DNA of 64,000 nucleotides from JBJMQS01 sp045802605 (GCA_045802605.1 JBJMQS010000030.1:186001-250000), one strand, 5' to 3'. Positions 19,126 through 27,744 are shown, counted from the first letter of the stretch. The notes: generated from the letters alone by a model not told the origin. Numbers and translations: made by a program.

Positions 19126-19196
19126 TCAGTGGCCAGTGGTCAGTTGTCAGCAAGACCGGTTTTCACTGACAACTGACCACTGACAACTGACCACTG
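19126..19196. repeat. Inverted and direct repeat between rplY and pth
   Basis: CAGTGGTCAGTTGTCAG is followed by its inverted copy CTGACAACTGACCACTG and then by a direct copy of ACAACTGACCACTG that ends 2 bp before the pth start. It could form a hairpin that attenuates or terminates between the two genes. No U-tract is visible. Confidence 0.7.
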
Positions 19197-19198
19197 CC

Positions 19199-19810
19199 AT
19201 GAAGATCATTGTGGGGCTAGGCAACCCGGGCTCGCGCTACGCGGGCACTCGACATAATGTCGGGTTCGAGGTTGTCGATATGATCGCCGCGGGGCCGGGC
19301 ACAGGACCATGGCGGCGGAAGTTTGAAGCGCAGGTCGCCGAGCTTCAATATGGAAGCGACACGATTCTGCTGGTGAAGCCCGAGACGTTCATGAACCTCT
19401 CGGGGCAAAGCGTGCGATCGGCGATGGACTTTTACAAGTTATCGCCGGATCAGTTGTTGGTGGTGTGCGACGACATGGCCCTACCCTTGGGCAAGCTGCG
19501 AGTGCGAGCGTCCGGCACGCACGGCGGGCACAACGGGCTGCGGGACATTCAGAGCCACCTGGGCACGCCCGGCTATCCGCGATTGCGGGTCGGCGTGGGC
19601 AGCCCGACCGACGAAGCGGTGGACCATGTGTTGGGCCGCTTCAAGCCCAGCGAGAAGCGGGCGATGACGGAAGCCATCGCGCTGGCGACCGAGGCGGCGA
19701 TGGTGTGGGCCCGCGAGGGCGTGAACGTTTGCATGAATCGCTACAACGGCGAGCCGAATACGAAACCGAAGAAACCGAAAGAACCGAAGAGACCGACCGA
19801 TGCCAGTTAA
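19199..19810 (+). CDS. pth: Peptidyl-tRNA hydrolase
   Basis: The 203-residue protein begins MKIIVGLGNPGSRYAGTRHN. Conserved catalytic features are Asn9 (GLGNPG), His19 (TRHNVG), the FMNLSG loop, the CDDMALP segment and GTHGGHNGL. It releases tRNA from peptidyl-tRNA that has dropped off the ribosome. The body ends near ..MNRYNG; a tail of PKKPKEPKRP-type repeats follows, encoded by the simple repeat ACCGAAGAAACCGAA. The gene overlaps the rpsF start by 11 nt, which suggests coupled translation. Confidence 0.96.
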   Translation: MKIIVGLGNPGSRYAGTRHNVGFEVVDMIAAGPGTGPWRRKFEAQVAELQYGSDTILLVKPETFMNLSGQSVRSAMDFYKLSPDQLLVVCDDMALPLGKLRVRASGTHGGHNGLRDIQSHLGTPGYPRLRVGVGSPTDEAVDHVLGRFKPSEKRAMTEAIALATEAAMVWAREGVNVCMNRYNGEPNTKPKKPKEPKRPTDAS

Positions 19811-20198
19811 TCTGTACGAATGCATGTTGATGCTCGATTCCGGCAAAGTATCCGGCGACCTGCCGGCCTTTGTGAATCAGCTTCACGGAACCTTTGAGAA
19901 ACACAAAGCCGACATCCAGGCCAGCCGGCCCTGGGACGAGCGGCGCTTGTCGTATCCAGTGAAGAAGCAAAAGAAGGCGCTCTTTTATCTGACCTACTTC
20001 AAGGCCGATTCACAGGCGGTGCTCAATATCGAGCACGACTTGAAGCTCAACGAATCGGTCATCCGGCACATGGTCATGAAGATCGAGCCGAAGCTTTCCG
20101 AGGCCATGCTCGCCGTCGCCAAGGATTCGCACGCCCTGGCCCTGCAAACAGCCCACGAAGACGTAGACGATTACGACGCCATGGGTGGCGGCAGGTAA
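19800..20198 (+). CDS. rpsF: 30S ribosomal protein S6
   Basis: The 132-residue protein starts MPVNLYECMLMLDSGKV. The S6 ferredoxin-like fold is recognisable from YECMLMLD, WDERRLSYPVKKQKKALFYLTYF (family signature of an Arg-rich turn then KG/KK-Y) and LNESVIRHMVMKI. A short C-terminal acidic stretch follows. It binds S18 and 16S rRNA in the platform. It overlaps pth and is separated from ssb by a palindromic repeat rather than by the usual rpsR gene; no rpsR is present between S6 and L9. Confidence 0.95.
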   Translation: MPVNLYECMLMLDSGKVSGDLPAFVNQLHGTFEKHKADIQASRPWDERRLSYPVKKQKKALFYLTYFKADSQAVLNIEHDLKLNESVIRHMVMKIEPKLSEAMLAVAKDSHALALQTAHEDVDDYDAMGGGR

Positions 20199-20205
20199 CT
20201 GCGAT

Positions 20206-20356
20206 ATTTTCGTGGCCGGGTCTGAGGCTATGTATTTCGTGGCCGGATCTGAAGGTCGCCCTCAGGCGACCGAAGGCCTGGCGAAGTGGCAAGCGCTTGC
20301 GGATTCAACCGGGCCTTCGGTCGCCTCAGGGCGACCTTCAGACCCGGCCACGAAAT
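20206..20356. repeat. Palindromic intergenic repeat, family A copy 1
   Basis: Arms 20234-20278 and 20312-20356 (45 nt each, 43 matching) begin ATTTCGTGGCCGG and surround a 33-nt loop. A half-unit (ATTTTCGTGGCCGGGTCTGA) precedes the left arm at 20206. A second full copy with perfectly matching arms is at 53446-53565. No coding capacity is inferred. Confidence 0.9.
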
Positions 20357-20481
20357 GGGAATTGTTGCGAGGCACGCAACTAAGATTGAGTCTGCTCGCA
20401 CGGGAGTTACAGTAGGGAAGGAACCCATCCATCCGACCCTGCCCGCGGCCCTGAGTGGCCCCGGCCCCGGAGATCTGGCCC

Positions 20482-20982
20482 ATGGCGAATGTGAACAAAG
20501 TGCTTCTGATCGGCCGGCTGACCCGCGACGTGGAAAGTCGCAGTTTCAACAACGGAGGCAAAGTCGCCAAGTTCGGCTTCGCCGTATCGAACCGCAAGAA
20601 AAACTCGCAGACTGGCCAATGGGAAGACGTTCCCATGTTCATCGACTGCGAAGTCTATAACCGCGGCGAATTCGGCAAGCAGGCCGACTTGGCTGAGCAA
20701 TATCTCGCCAAAGGCAAGCAGGTGTTTCTCGAAGGCCGCCTCGAGCTCGACCAGTGGGACGACAAGACCAGTGGTCAGAAGCGGTCGAAGCACAAGATGG
20801 TGGTCGAGAGCATGCAGTTTCTCGAAGCCAAAGACGGTGGCGAAGGCGGGCAACGTGGCAGCATGGGGCGAGCCCCAGCCCGTTCTGGCCCCGCTGATGG
20901 TGGTGGATATAACGGGGGTTCCGGCGAATATGACGCCGGCAGTCCCGCTGAGACCGGTACTAACGAAGAGATCCCGTTCTAA
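20482..20982 (+). CDS. ssb: Single-stranded DNA-binding protein
   Basis: ATG 20482 (MANVNKVLLIGRLTRD) has GGAG about 10 nt upstream; the frame is open from 20455. The protein has 166 residues. The OB fold covers residues 1-110 with typical motifs (LIGRLTRDVE, KFGFAVSNR, VYNRGEFGKQADLAEQYLAKGKQVFLEGRL). A Gly-rich linker leads to the acidic C-terminal tip NEEIPF, which recruits partner proteins. It sits between rpsF and rplI in the conserved cluster. Confidence 0.96.
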   Translation: MANVNKVLLIGRLTRDVESRSFNNGGKVAKFGFAVSNRKKNSQTGQWEDVPMFIDCEVYNRGEFGKQADLAEQYLAKGKQVFLEGRLELDQWDDKTSGQKRSKHKMVVESMQFLEAKDGGEGGQRGSMGRAPARSGPADGGGYNGGSGEYDAGSPAETGTNEEIPF

Positions 20983-21009
20983 CGGGCCGCTCGCATTGGA
21001 ACGAATGAC

Positions 21010-21570
21010 ATGGCGAAGTCAAAGGCCGCTGCTGCACCGGCGAAAGAAAAGCCCAAGCCGCAGCGCAAGGTCAAAAAGCGGAATCAGATCCTCAAAGGCA
21101 AGCACGGCGGCCAGTTGCTGGTCCTCATCGAGGACATCATGCACCTGGGCAAGCAGGGCGATGTGGTCGAGGTGAAGCCCGGCTACGCGCGCAACTACCT
21201 GTTGCCGAACAGCCTAGCGACGCTGCCGAGCGCTCACAACTTGCGGTTGCTCGAGCGCTACAAGGTGCGAGTGTCGCAAGCCCGTGAGGCCCGAATCGCC
21301 GACTTGAAAGTGCTGGCCGAGCAAATCCAGCGCGTCAGCATTACCATCGAAGCGAATGCGAACGAGGAAGGCCACCTGTTCGGCTCGGTGGACGCCCCGC
21401 AGATCTCGAAGGCGCTCATCGCACGCAACCTGCCGGTGGAGCCGGAAATGGTCAAGCTCGAAGGCCCGATCAAAGAGCTGGGCCTGTACGCGGTGAACCT
21501 GAACTTGGGCTACGACATCCCCAGCGAAGTCAAGATTCTCGTCGTCAAGCCGCAAGAAGCCAAGAAGTAA
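21010..21570 (+). CDS. rplI: 50S ribosomal protein L9
   Basis: The 186-residue protein starts MAKSKAAAAPAKEKPKPQ. The L9 N-domain follows an unusual Ala/Lys/Pro-rich extension of about 35 residues: LLVLIEDIMHLGKQGDVVEVKPGYARNYLLP carries the PROSITE-type G-x2-(G/K)-x4-V-x2-GYaRN pattern. A helix links to the C-domain (LFGSVDAPQISKAL, VNLNLGYDIPSEVKI). L9 is usually ~150 residues, so the extra length is the basic leader; a later start is not supported by any internal ATG before the domain. Confidence 0.95.
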   Translation: MAKSKAAAAPAKEKPKPQRKVKKRNQILKGKHGGQLLVLIEDIMHLGKQGDVVEVKPGYARNYLLPNSLATLPSAHNLRLLERYKVRVSQAREARIADLKVLAEQIQRVSITIEANANEEGHLFGSVDAPQISKALIARNLPVEPEMVKLEGPIKELGLYAVNLNLGYDIPSEVKILVVKPQEAKK

Positions 21571-21577
21571 TAATTCT

Positions 21578-21644
21578 GCTAACCACAGAGACACCGAGAC
21601 ACAGAGAATACAATTCTCTGTGTCTCGGTGTCTCTGTGGTTAGC
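21578..21644. repeat. Perfect 32-bp palindrome, family C copy 1
   Basis: Arms 21578-21609 and 21613-21644 are exact inverted copies around a 3-nt loop (ACA); the arm starts GCTAACCACAGAGACACC. It lies 7 bp after rplI and 16 bp before the dnaB start, and could serve as a terminator-like hairpin, although other members of the family lie in coding ends. Confidence 0.92.
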
Positions 21645-21660
21645 ATTATTGAGGAATGCC

Positions 21661-23034
21661 GTGTCAACGGAATTGAACGGCGTCGAACGCCTGCCTCCTC
21701 AGAGCCGTGAAGCGGAACGCTGTGTTCTAGGCAGCATGCTTCGTGATAACGTCTGTATTGGCGATATTCAGCAAATCTTCGGCAAAGATAACGTTTACTT
21801 TTACGCCGACGCCCATCGCAAGATCTACGAAGGCATCCGCACCCTTTACGACAAAGGTCAGCCGGTTGATTTGGTCGTGCTCGCGGAATGGCTGACCGCC
21901 AACAAGTTCATCGAAGACGTCGGCGGCTACGGCTACCTGGGCGAACTCTGGGAAGCTGCACCGACTGCGGCCAACGCCGAGTATTACGCCAAGATCGTCC
22001 GCGACAAAGCCATCATCCGCAACATCATTCACGCCGGCAACGAGATTCTGCGCGACGCTTACGACAACGTGGCTCCGGCCGACGAGTTGCTAGAAACGGC
22101 CGAGCGCAAGATCCTGGAGATCGCCCAACTGGGCCTGATGGGCGAGACGATTGAGCTCAAAGACGCGATGCAAGAGGCTTATGACCGCATCGATGCTCGT
22201 GCTGCCAAAGATTACACCGAGACCGGGGTGCAGACTGGCTTCGCCGATTTGGATGAGCTGACAGCCGGCTTGCACAACAACGAACTTGTCATCCTCGCGG
22301 CCCGCCCATCGGTCGGCAAAACCGCGCTCGCGCTCAACATCGTCCGCAACGTGATCCTCGGCGACCTGCGCCGCCGCGTAGAAGCGGTGCCGGTTTTCTT
22401 CGTGAGCCTCGAGCAGTCGCGCGTCGAGTTGGCCGAGCGTATGCTCGTGGCCCAAGCGAGTGTCGATAGCCACAAATTGCGCAAAGGCTTCCTGAATTCA
22501 GAAGAGATGCAGCGGCTCATCGACGCCGGCGACAAGCTCAGGCAAGCGAAATTGTTCATCGACGACTCGCCGATGCAGAGCATGCTCCGCATCGCCGCCA
22601 ACGCTCGCCGTCTCAAGAAGCGGCACGACATTCGGATGGTCGTCGTCGATTACTTGCAGCTCATCGATCCGGAAAATCGCAAGGACAATCGACAGGAACA
22701 GGTTGCCCAAATCTCGCGGCGGCTCAAGTTCCTCGCTCGTGAGTTGGAGATCCCGGTGTTGGCGCTCGCCCAGGTCAATCGCTCCAGCGAAGACCGCACC
22801 GATCACAAGCCACGACTGGCCGACCTGCGCGAGTCGGGCTCCATCGAGCAGGACGCCGACACCGTCATGATGATGCACCGCCCCGGCAAATACGAAGGCG
22901 GCGGCGACGACAACACCACCGAAGTCATCATCGCTAAACAGCGCAACGGCCCCACCGGCGACGTGACGCTGGCGTTCCGCAAAGAATTCATGCGTTACGA
23001 AAACCACGCGTTCGGCACCGAATACGAGATGTAA
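21661..23034 (+). CDS. dnaB: Replicative DNA helicase DnaB
   Basis: GTG 21661 (MSTELNGVERLPPQSREAE) follows GAGGA at 21651-21655; the longer frame from 21628 lies in the palindrome. The protein has 457 residues. The N-terminal collar domain (PQSREAERCVLGSMLRD) is followed by the linker and a RecA-like motor: Walker A ARPSVGKTALA, H1a FVSLEQSR, Walker B MVVVDYLQLI, arginine region SEDRTDHKPRLADLRESGSIEQDAD, and EVIIAKQRNGPTGDV. No intein interrupts the motor. ispF starts 3 nt after the stop. Confidence 0.97.
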   Translation: MSTELNGVERLPPQSREAERCVLGSMLRDNVCIGDIQQIFGKDNVYFYADAHRKIYEGIRTLYDKGQPVDLVVLAEWLTANKFIEDVGGYGYLGELWEAAPTAANAEYYAKIVRDKAIIRNIIHAGNEILRDAYDNVAPADELLETAERKILEIAQLGLMGETIELKDAMQEAYDRIDARAAKDYTETGVQTGFADLDELTAGLHNNELVILAARPSVGKTALALNIVRNVILGDLRRRVEAVPVFFVSLEQSRVELAERMLVAQASVDSHKLRKGFLNSEEMQRLIDAGDKLRQAKLFIDDSPMQSMLRIAANARRLKKRHDIRMVVVDYLQLIDPENRKDNRQEQVAQISRRLKFLARELEIPVLALAQVNRSSEDRTDHKPRLADLRESGSIEQDADTVMMMHRPGKYEGGGDDNTTEVIIAKQRNGPTGDVTLAFRKEFMRYENHAFGTEYEM

Positions 23035-23037
23035 ATC

Positions 23038-23511
23038 ATGCGAGTCGGTTCGGGCCACGACACGCACCGCCTGCAGCCGGGCCTGCCGCTCATCCTCGGT
23101 GGCGTGAACATTCCACACACCCACGGTCTCGCCGGCCATTCGGACGCCGACGTCGTGCTGCACGCCGTGACCGACGCTCTCCTTGGCGCGGCCGGCTTGG
23201 GCGACATCGGCGAACACTTTCCGGACACCGATCCTCAATTCCGCGGGGCCGATTCGACCTTGTTTCTCCGCACGGCATTGGCGAAACTCACAAGCGCAGG
23301 CTGGCGAGTGGCGAACCTCGACGTGACCATCTTCGCGCAAGAGCCGAAGCTGACGCCGCACAAGCCGGCGATCCGGGCCAACCTCGCCAAGTGGCTCGGC
23401 GTCGATGTATCCGCAGTGAACGTGAAGGCGAAAACCGGCGAAAGTGTCGGCCACATTGGCCGCCGCGAAGCGATCGGCTGCCACGCGGTGGTCTTGATAG
23501 AAAAGAGTTAA
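23038..23511 (+). CDS. ispF: 2-C-methyl-D-erythritol 2,4-cyclodiphosphate synthase
   Basis: The 157-residue protein starts MRVGSGHDTHRL with the metal ligands of the GHDxH motif. Further signatures are LAGHSDADVVLHAVTDALLGAAGLGDIGEHFPDTD and the C-terminal VNVKAKTGESVGHIGRREAIGCHAVVLI. It makes cyclodiphosphate in the MEP isoprenoid pathway. The TAA stop lies inside the left end of a family C palindrome (AGTTAAC), so the final residues are partly repeat-derived. Confidence 0.97.
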   Translation: MRVGSGHDTHRLQPGLPLILGGVNIPHTHGLAGHSDADVVLHAVTDALLGAAGLGDIGEHFPDTDPQFRGADSTLFLRTALAKLTSAGWRVANLDVTIFAQEPKLTPHKPAIRANLAKWLGVDVSAVNVKAKTGESVGHIGRREAIGCHAVVLIEKS

Positions 23512-23583
23512 CCGCGAAGTCGCAGAGAACGCAGAGAAATATCCGATTTCTCTGCGTTCTCTGCGAACTCCGCGGTTAACTCT
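23504..23583. repeat. Palindromic repeat, family C copy 2
   Basis: The arms begin AGAGTTAACCGCG and contain CGCAGAGAACGCAGAGAAAT; the right arm ends CGCGGTTAACTCT. The left end contains the ispF stop codon and the right end lies 18 bp before the cysS start. Confidence 0.9.
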
Positions 23584-23600
23584 GATTCCGAGGATATGGA

Positions 23601-25115
23601 ATGTCCCTGCGAGTTTACAACACGCTCACCCGCCAGAAGGAGCCCTTCCCACGCAAGCCGGGCGAGCGCGTCACAATGTATGTCTGTGGCCCCACGGTCT
23701 ACAAGCCGTCGCACATTGGCCACATGGTCGGGCCCGTGATCTTCGATACCGTCAAGCGTTATCTCACGCACCTCGGCTTTCCGGTGACTTGGGTCGTCAA
23801 CATCACTGATGTCGATGACAAGCTTATCAACCGCGCCCGCGAATTGAAAATGACGGTCAAGCAACTCGCCGAGCAGATGACCGCTGATTACGTCGAGTGC
23901 CTGAAGAGACTCAATGTGACCAGCATCGATGAGATGCCGCGTGCGACCGAACACATCCCCGGCATGCTCGCGATGATTGGCCGCCTGATCGACAAAGGCT
24001 ACGCTTATCCAGCGGCGGGCGACGTCTATTTCGACATCTCCAAAGACACAGATTACGGCAAGCTCTGCAACCGCGATCCCGAGCAACTCGAAGCCGGTGC
24101 CCGCATCGAAGTCAGCGATAAGAAGCGCAACCCCGGCGACTTCGCACTCTGGAAAGGCGCGAAGCCCGACGAGCCAGCCGACGTACAGTTCGATAGCCCG
24201 TGGGGCAAAGGCCGCCCCGGCTGGCACATCGAATGCTCTGTCATGAGCCAGGCTCTGCTCGGCAAAACCATCGACATCCACGGCGGCGGGCTCGACCTGC
24301 AGTTCCCGCATCACGAAAACGAACTCGCGCAAAGCGAGTCCGATACGGATCAACCCTTTGCCCGCGTCTGGATGCACAATGGCCTCTTGAAGATGGGCCA
24401 TGCGAAGATGGCCGGCTCGGTCGGCAACGTCGTCAACATCGCCGACCTGCTGAAGAAACACCATCCGGAGACCGTGCGTTTCTTGCTCCTTGCCACGCAT
24501 TACCGCAGTCCAATCGAGTATTCTGATGATCGTTTGATTGAAACCGCGAAGGCGTTGCAAAGCTTCTATCGTTTCTTCGAGCGATACGAGCGCATTATCG
24601 GCTCAAGTTTCTACGTCCTAAAAGGCAAGCCGGGAGCATCAGCGACCGGAGAAGTCGCCGAGTTGCGCCAACGCTTTTTCGAAGTCATGGACGACGACTT
24701 CAATACCGGAGGCGCGGTCGGTGTGCTGTTCGAGTTGCTCACGAGCCTTAATCGTTTTGCCGACACCAAGAAGCTCGACGAACCGAACGCGGATGCCGCG
24801 GCGAAGTCCGAGTTGCGAAATGGTGTGATGGTCTTACGAGAATTGTCATCCATACTCGGCTTGTTCACGGACCCAATCGTCGCCCCGGTTCAGGACGAAG
24901 GGCTGCTCGGCAAATTGACAGCACTGGCAAGCGAATTGGGATTTGCCGCTTCGGGCGACCTCAGTGCCGTCCTGGCCTCATTCGTTCAAGCCCGGGCCGA
25001 CGCCCGCAAAGCCAAGAACTTCGCGCTGGGCGACGCCATCCGCAAGCGGCTGACCGAACTCGGCGTGACGCTCGAAGACCGCCCGGGTGGCGTCACTGAC
25101 TGGCGAGTGGGATAG
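23601..25115 (+). CDS. cysS: Cysteinyl-tRNA synthetase
   Basis: A 504-residue class I synthetase. The N-terminus has CGPTVYKPSHIGHM (zinc Cys and the HIGH motif), then TDVDDKLINRA, WHIECSVMS (zinc Cys), and FPHHENELAQSE (zinc His/Glu). The KMSKS loop reads KMAGSVGN, so the second lysine of the usual motif is absent. The C-terminal helical domain ends DARKAKNFALGDAIRKRLTELGV, typical for CysRS. The start is ATG 23601 after GAGGATATGG. ruvC starts 2 nt after the stop. Confidence 0.96.
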   Translation: MSLRVYNTLTRQKEPFPRKPGERVTMYVCGPTVYKPSHIGHMVGPVIFDTVKRYLTHLGFPVTWVVNITDVDDKLINRARELKMTVKQLAEQMTADYVECLKRLNVTSIDEMPRATEHIPGMLAMIGRLIDKGYAYPAAGDVYFDISKDTDYGKLCNRDPEQLEAGARIEVSDKKRNPGDFALWKGAKPDEPADVQFDSPWGKGRPGWHIECSVMSQALLGKTIDIHGGGLDLQFPHHENELAQSESDTDQPFARVWMHNGLLKMGHAKMAGSVGNVVNIADLLKKHHPETVRFLLLATHYRSPIEYSDDRLIETAKALQSFYRFFERYERIIGSSFYVLKGKPGASATGEVAELRQRFFEVMDDDFNTGGAVGVLFELLTSLNRFADTKKLDEPNADAAAKSELRNGVMVLRELSSILGLFTDPIVAPVQDEGLLGKLTALASELGFAASGDLSAVLASFVQARADARKAKNFALGDAIRKRLTELGVTLEDRPGGVTDWRVG

Positions 25116-25117
25116 CT

Positions 25118-25630
25118 GTGGTCGATGCCGTTCGGATTTTGGGCATCGATCCCGGATTGCAAATCACCGGTTACGGAGTCATCGAAGCTGCGACAACCGG
25201 CCCGCGCGTGGTCGAAGCTGGCGTCATCCGACCCAGCGAAGGCGGTCGCACCACCGACCTCGCAGCCCGCGTCGCCAGATTGTACGATGGCATCGTTGAA
25301 GTGATCGAAACCTACAGTCCCGCAGCGATGGCCGTGGAACAGCTTTACGCCCATTACAAGCATCCACGAACTGCCATCCTCATGGGCCACGCGCGCGGGG
25401 TGCTGTTGCTGGCCGCGGCGATGCACAAGATGCCCGTGACGAGTTACGCCTCGACCCGGGTCAAGAAGACCATCACTGGCCATGGCCGGGCTAGTAAGGA
25501 ACAAATGCAGCAAGCGATCCAGCGAGAATTTCGATTGCCGAACCCGCCGGAGCCACCCGACGTGGCCGACGCGCTGGGCGTTGCATTGTGCCACTATTAC
25601 ATTCGCACCAAGCGTGATTCTCTCGCATGA
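25118..25630 (+). CDS. ruvC: Holliday junction resolvase RuvC
   Basis: A GTG start gives 170 residues. The RNase H-fold acidic sites are visible: GIDPGLQITGYGV (first Asp), MAVEQLYAHYKHP (Glu), and PDVADALGVALCHYY (the C-terminal Asp pair). It cleaves four-way junctions symmetrically with RuvAB. The end overlaps the ruvA start by 4 nt (ATGA), so the two are translationally coupled. Confidence 0.96.
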   Translation: MVDAVRILGIDPGLQITGYGVIEAATTGPRVVEAGVIRPSEGGRTTDLAARVARLYDGIVEVIETYSPAAMAVEQLYAHYKHPRTAILMGHARGVLLLAAAMHKMPVTSYASTRVKKTITGHGRASKEQMQQAIQREFRLPNPPEPPDVADALGVALCHYYIRTKRDSLA

Positions 25631-26256
25631 TTACCAAGCTCACAGGCACGCTCAATCGTGTGCTCGATGAAGAGGTCCGTGTGCAAGTCGGGCCGATCGA
25701 GTATCAGGTGCTGGTGCCCGAGTTCGTCCGTCGGCAATTGCATTTGCACATTGGTAAGGAAGTGACGCTTTCGACCACGCAGTATCTCGAAGGCAATCAG
25801 ATGTCTAACCGGTTGGTGCCGCGGCTGATCGGCTTTCCCGGTGATGTCGAGCTGGAGTTCTTCGACCTGTTCTGCACCGTGGACAAGATTGGCGTCCGCA
25901 AAGCGATCAAGGCCCTGAACCGGCCCATCCGCGAGATCGCCGATGCGATCCAGCGCACCGATGCGAAGTGGCTCACGACGCTCCCGGGCATCGGGCCGAA
26001 CTCGGCCAAACAGGTAATCGCCACCTTGCAACACAAGGTCACGAAGTTCGCGCTCATGCCTGGCCTCCGTGTCGATGGCGAGGCCGCGCCCCGCACTTCG
26101 GTCGCGCCGGATATTATCGAGGACGCTTATCAAGCGCTCTTGAGTGTCGGTCATGGTCCGGCCGAGGCGCGATCTCGGCTGGATCAGATTCTCTCAGGCG
26201 GCAAGACGTTCAAGTCGGCCGAGGATGTGCTCCTCGCCATTTACGCCAAACCTTGA
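25627..26256 (+). CDS. ruvA: Holliday junction DNA helicase subunit RuvA
   Basis: The 209-residue protein begins MITKLTGTLNRVLDEEVRVQ, the OB-fold domain that grips the junction. Tandem HhH motifs follow (FCTVDKIGVRKAIKAL and LTTLPGIGPNSAKQVI), and a C-terminal domain (EDAYQALLSVGHGPAEARSRL) contacts RuvB. It overlaps ruvC. The next gene is not ruvB but a TIGR03067-type protein. Confidence 0.94.
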   Translation: MITKLTGTLNRVLDEEVRVQVGPIEYQVLVPEFVRRQLHLHIGKEVTLSTTQYLEGNQMSNRLVPRLIGFPGDVELEFFDLFCTVDKIGVRKAIKALNRPIREIADAIQRTDAKWLTTLPGIGPNSAKQVIATLQHKVTKFALMPGLRVDGEAAPRTSVAPDIIEDAYQALLSVGHGPAEARSRLDQILSGGKTFKSAEDVLLAIYAKP

Positions 26257-26268
26257 AAGGGATTGCTC

Positions 26269-26700
26269 ATGCGAACCATCGTGTCTCTGATCCTGGCCGG
26301 CGCACTGGCGGCACCAGCCTTTGCCGACAACAAGAAGGAGCTGCAAGCGCTCGCCGGTAAATGGCAAGCGACTTCGATGGAGTTCGGCGGCCGAAAGTCG
26401 CCCGACGATCAGGTCAAGAACATCACGTTGACCATCGACGGAGACAAGTACACAGTTCCCATCACGGCGGAAGCCACTGACAAAGGCACGATCAAGCTCG
26501 ACAAGAAAGACAAACTCAAGACGATGGACATCACCGGCACGGATGGCCCCAACAAAGGCAAAACGATCCTCGCCATTTACGAACTGGAAGGCGACAGCCT
26601 TAAAGTCTGTTACGCATTGGATGGGGACAAACGGCCCACGGAGTTCAAGGCCGGCGAGGGTAAGTTACTGTTAATCACGTACAAGCGAGTGAACAAGTAA
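26269..26700 (+). CDS. Secreted TIGR03067-type domain protein
   Basis: ATG 26269 follows GAAAGGGA; the 143-residue product has a clear signal peptide (MRTIVSLILAGALAAPAFA, then DNKKEL). The mature part starts LQALAGKWQATSMEFGG and has DGDKYTVP, DGPNKGKTILAIYELEGDSLKVCYALDGDKRPTEF. This matches the planctomycete-enriched TIGR03067 small beta-barrel domain. Its role is unknown; it is presumably periplasmic. It lies between ruvA (12 bp) and ruvB (9 bp), with no hint of a separate transcription unit. Confidence 0.88.
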   Translation: MRTIVSLILAGALAAPAFADNKKELQALAGKWQATSMEFGGRKSPDDQVKNITLTIDGDKYTVPITAEATDKGTIKLDKKDKLKTMDITGTDGPNKGKTILAIYELEGDSLKVCYALDGDKRPTEFKAGEGKLLLITYKRVNK

Positions 26701-26709
26701 GGAGTCATC

Positions 26710-27744
26710 GTGGCCCGGGAAGCGTTAATCACAGGCGAGCAGCCTCAAGACGATCGGCAACGCGACGCAGCACTCCGGCCACGCCGGTTGTCGGAGGTGG
26801 TGGGCCAACGGCAAGTCGTCAAGAAACTCGAGATCCTCGTCAACGCCAACAAAAAGCTGCGCGAGCCGATTGGCCATATTCTGTTCGATGGCCCGCCGGG
26901 ACTCGGCAAGACCACGTTCGCGACCGTGCTCCCGAACGAACTCGGCACATCGATTCAAATGACATCCGGCCCCGCTCTGAGTAAGCCAGCGGATTTGCTG
27001 CCTTTTCTCACCAACTTGGAAGAGGGCTCGATCCTCTTCATCGATGAAATCCATCGCATGCCGCGAGTGGTTGAGGAATTCATCTACCCAGCAATGGAAG
27101 ATTTCCGTGTCGATATCGTGCTTGGCGAGGGGCTAAACGCCCGCACGATGTCGATGCCGCTCAAGCGATTTACCTTAATTGGAGCGACTACCCGCAGCGG
27201 CATGCTCTCCGGGCCAATGCGCGATCGCTTCCGCATGCATGAGCATCTGGAGTTTTACCCCGTCGAAGACCTGACGCAGATCATCCTGATCAACGCCCGC
27301 AAGCTGAATACTCCGATCGAACCCGCCGCCGCCGAGGAATTGGCCAAACGCAGCCGCGGCACGCCTCGCGTGGCCAACTCACGATTGCACTGGGTCCGCA
27401 GCTACTCCGCGAGCGAATCCGATGGCAAAATCACGCTCGATGTGGCCCGCGCCGCACTGGGTCTGGCGGAGGTGGACGCATTAGGCCTCGACAAACAGGA
27501 CCGCCGATATTTGGAAACGCTCGTCGGCGTCTTCGAGGGCGGCCCCGCCGGCGTCGAAGCCATTGCCGCGACAATGAACCTGCCGGCCGACACGCTAGCG
27601 GATGAAGTCGAGCCGTTCTTGTTGCGCGAACAATACGTGATCCGCACGTCGCGCGGTCGCGTCGCCACACCGCGGGCATTCCAGTTGCTCGGCCGCGTAG
27701 CCAAACCCGATCCGAATGGGCCAACGTTGTTTGAGCCGGAGTGA
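26710..27744 (+). CDS. ruvB: Holliday junction branch-migration motor RuvB
   Basis: A GTG start (MAREALITGEQPQDDRQRDA) gives 344 residues. AAA+ motifs are Walker A DGPPGLGKTT, Walker B ILFIDEIHRM, sensor 1 LIGATTRSGMLSGPMRDRF (with the arginine finger region), and the sensor 2 region RSRGTPRVAN. The winged-helix domain ends VIRTSRGRVATPRAFQLLG. The segment after TPRVAN (SRLHWVRSYS) departs from the usual NRLLRRVRD. With RuvA it drives branch migration. Confidence 0.96.
   Translation: MAREALITGEQPQDDRQRDAALRPRRLSEVVGQRQVVKKLEILVNANKKLREPIGHILFDGPPGLGKTTFATVLPNELGTSIQMTSGPALSKPADLLPFLTNLEEGSILFIDEIHRMPRVVEEFIYPAMEDFRVDIVLGEGLNARTMSMPLKRFTLIGATTRSGMLSGPMRDRFRMHEHLEFYPVEDLTQIILINARKLNTPIEPAAAEELAKRSRGTPRVANSRLHWVRSYSASESDGKITLDVARAALGLAEVDALGLDKQDRRYLETLVGVFEGGPAGVEAIAATMNLPADTLADEVEPFLLREQYVIRTSRGRVATPRAFQLLGRVAKPDPNGPTLFEPE

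Noticed and set aside
22498..23484. A 328-codon minus-strand frame
   Set aside because: Antisense to dnaB and ispF, both certain.
23508..24560. A 350-codon minus-strand frame
   Set aside because: Antisense to cysS; no family motif, and the cysS reading is unambiguous.
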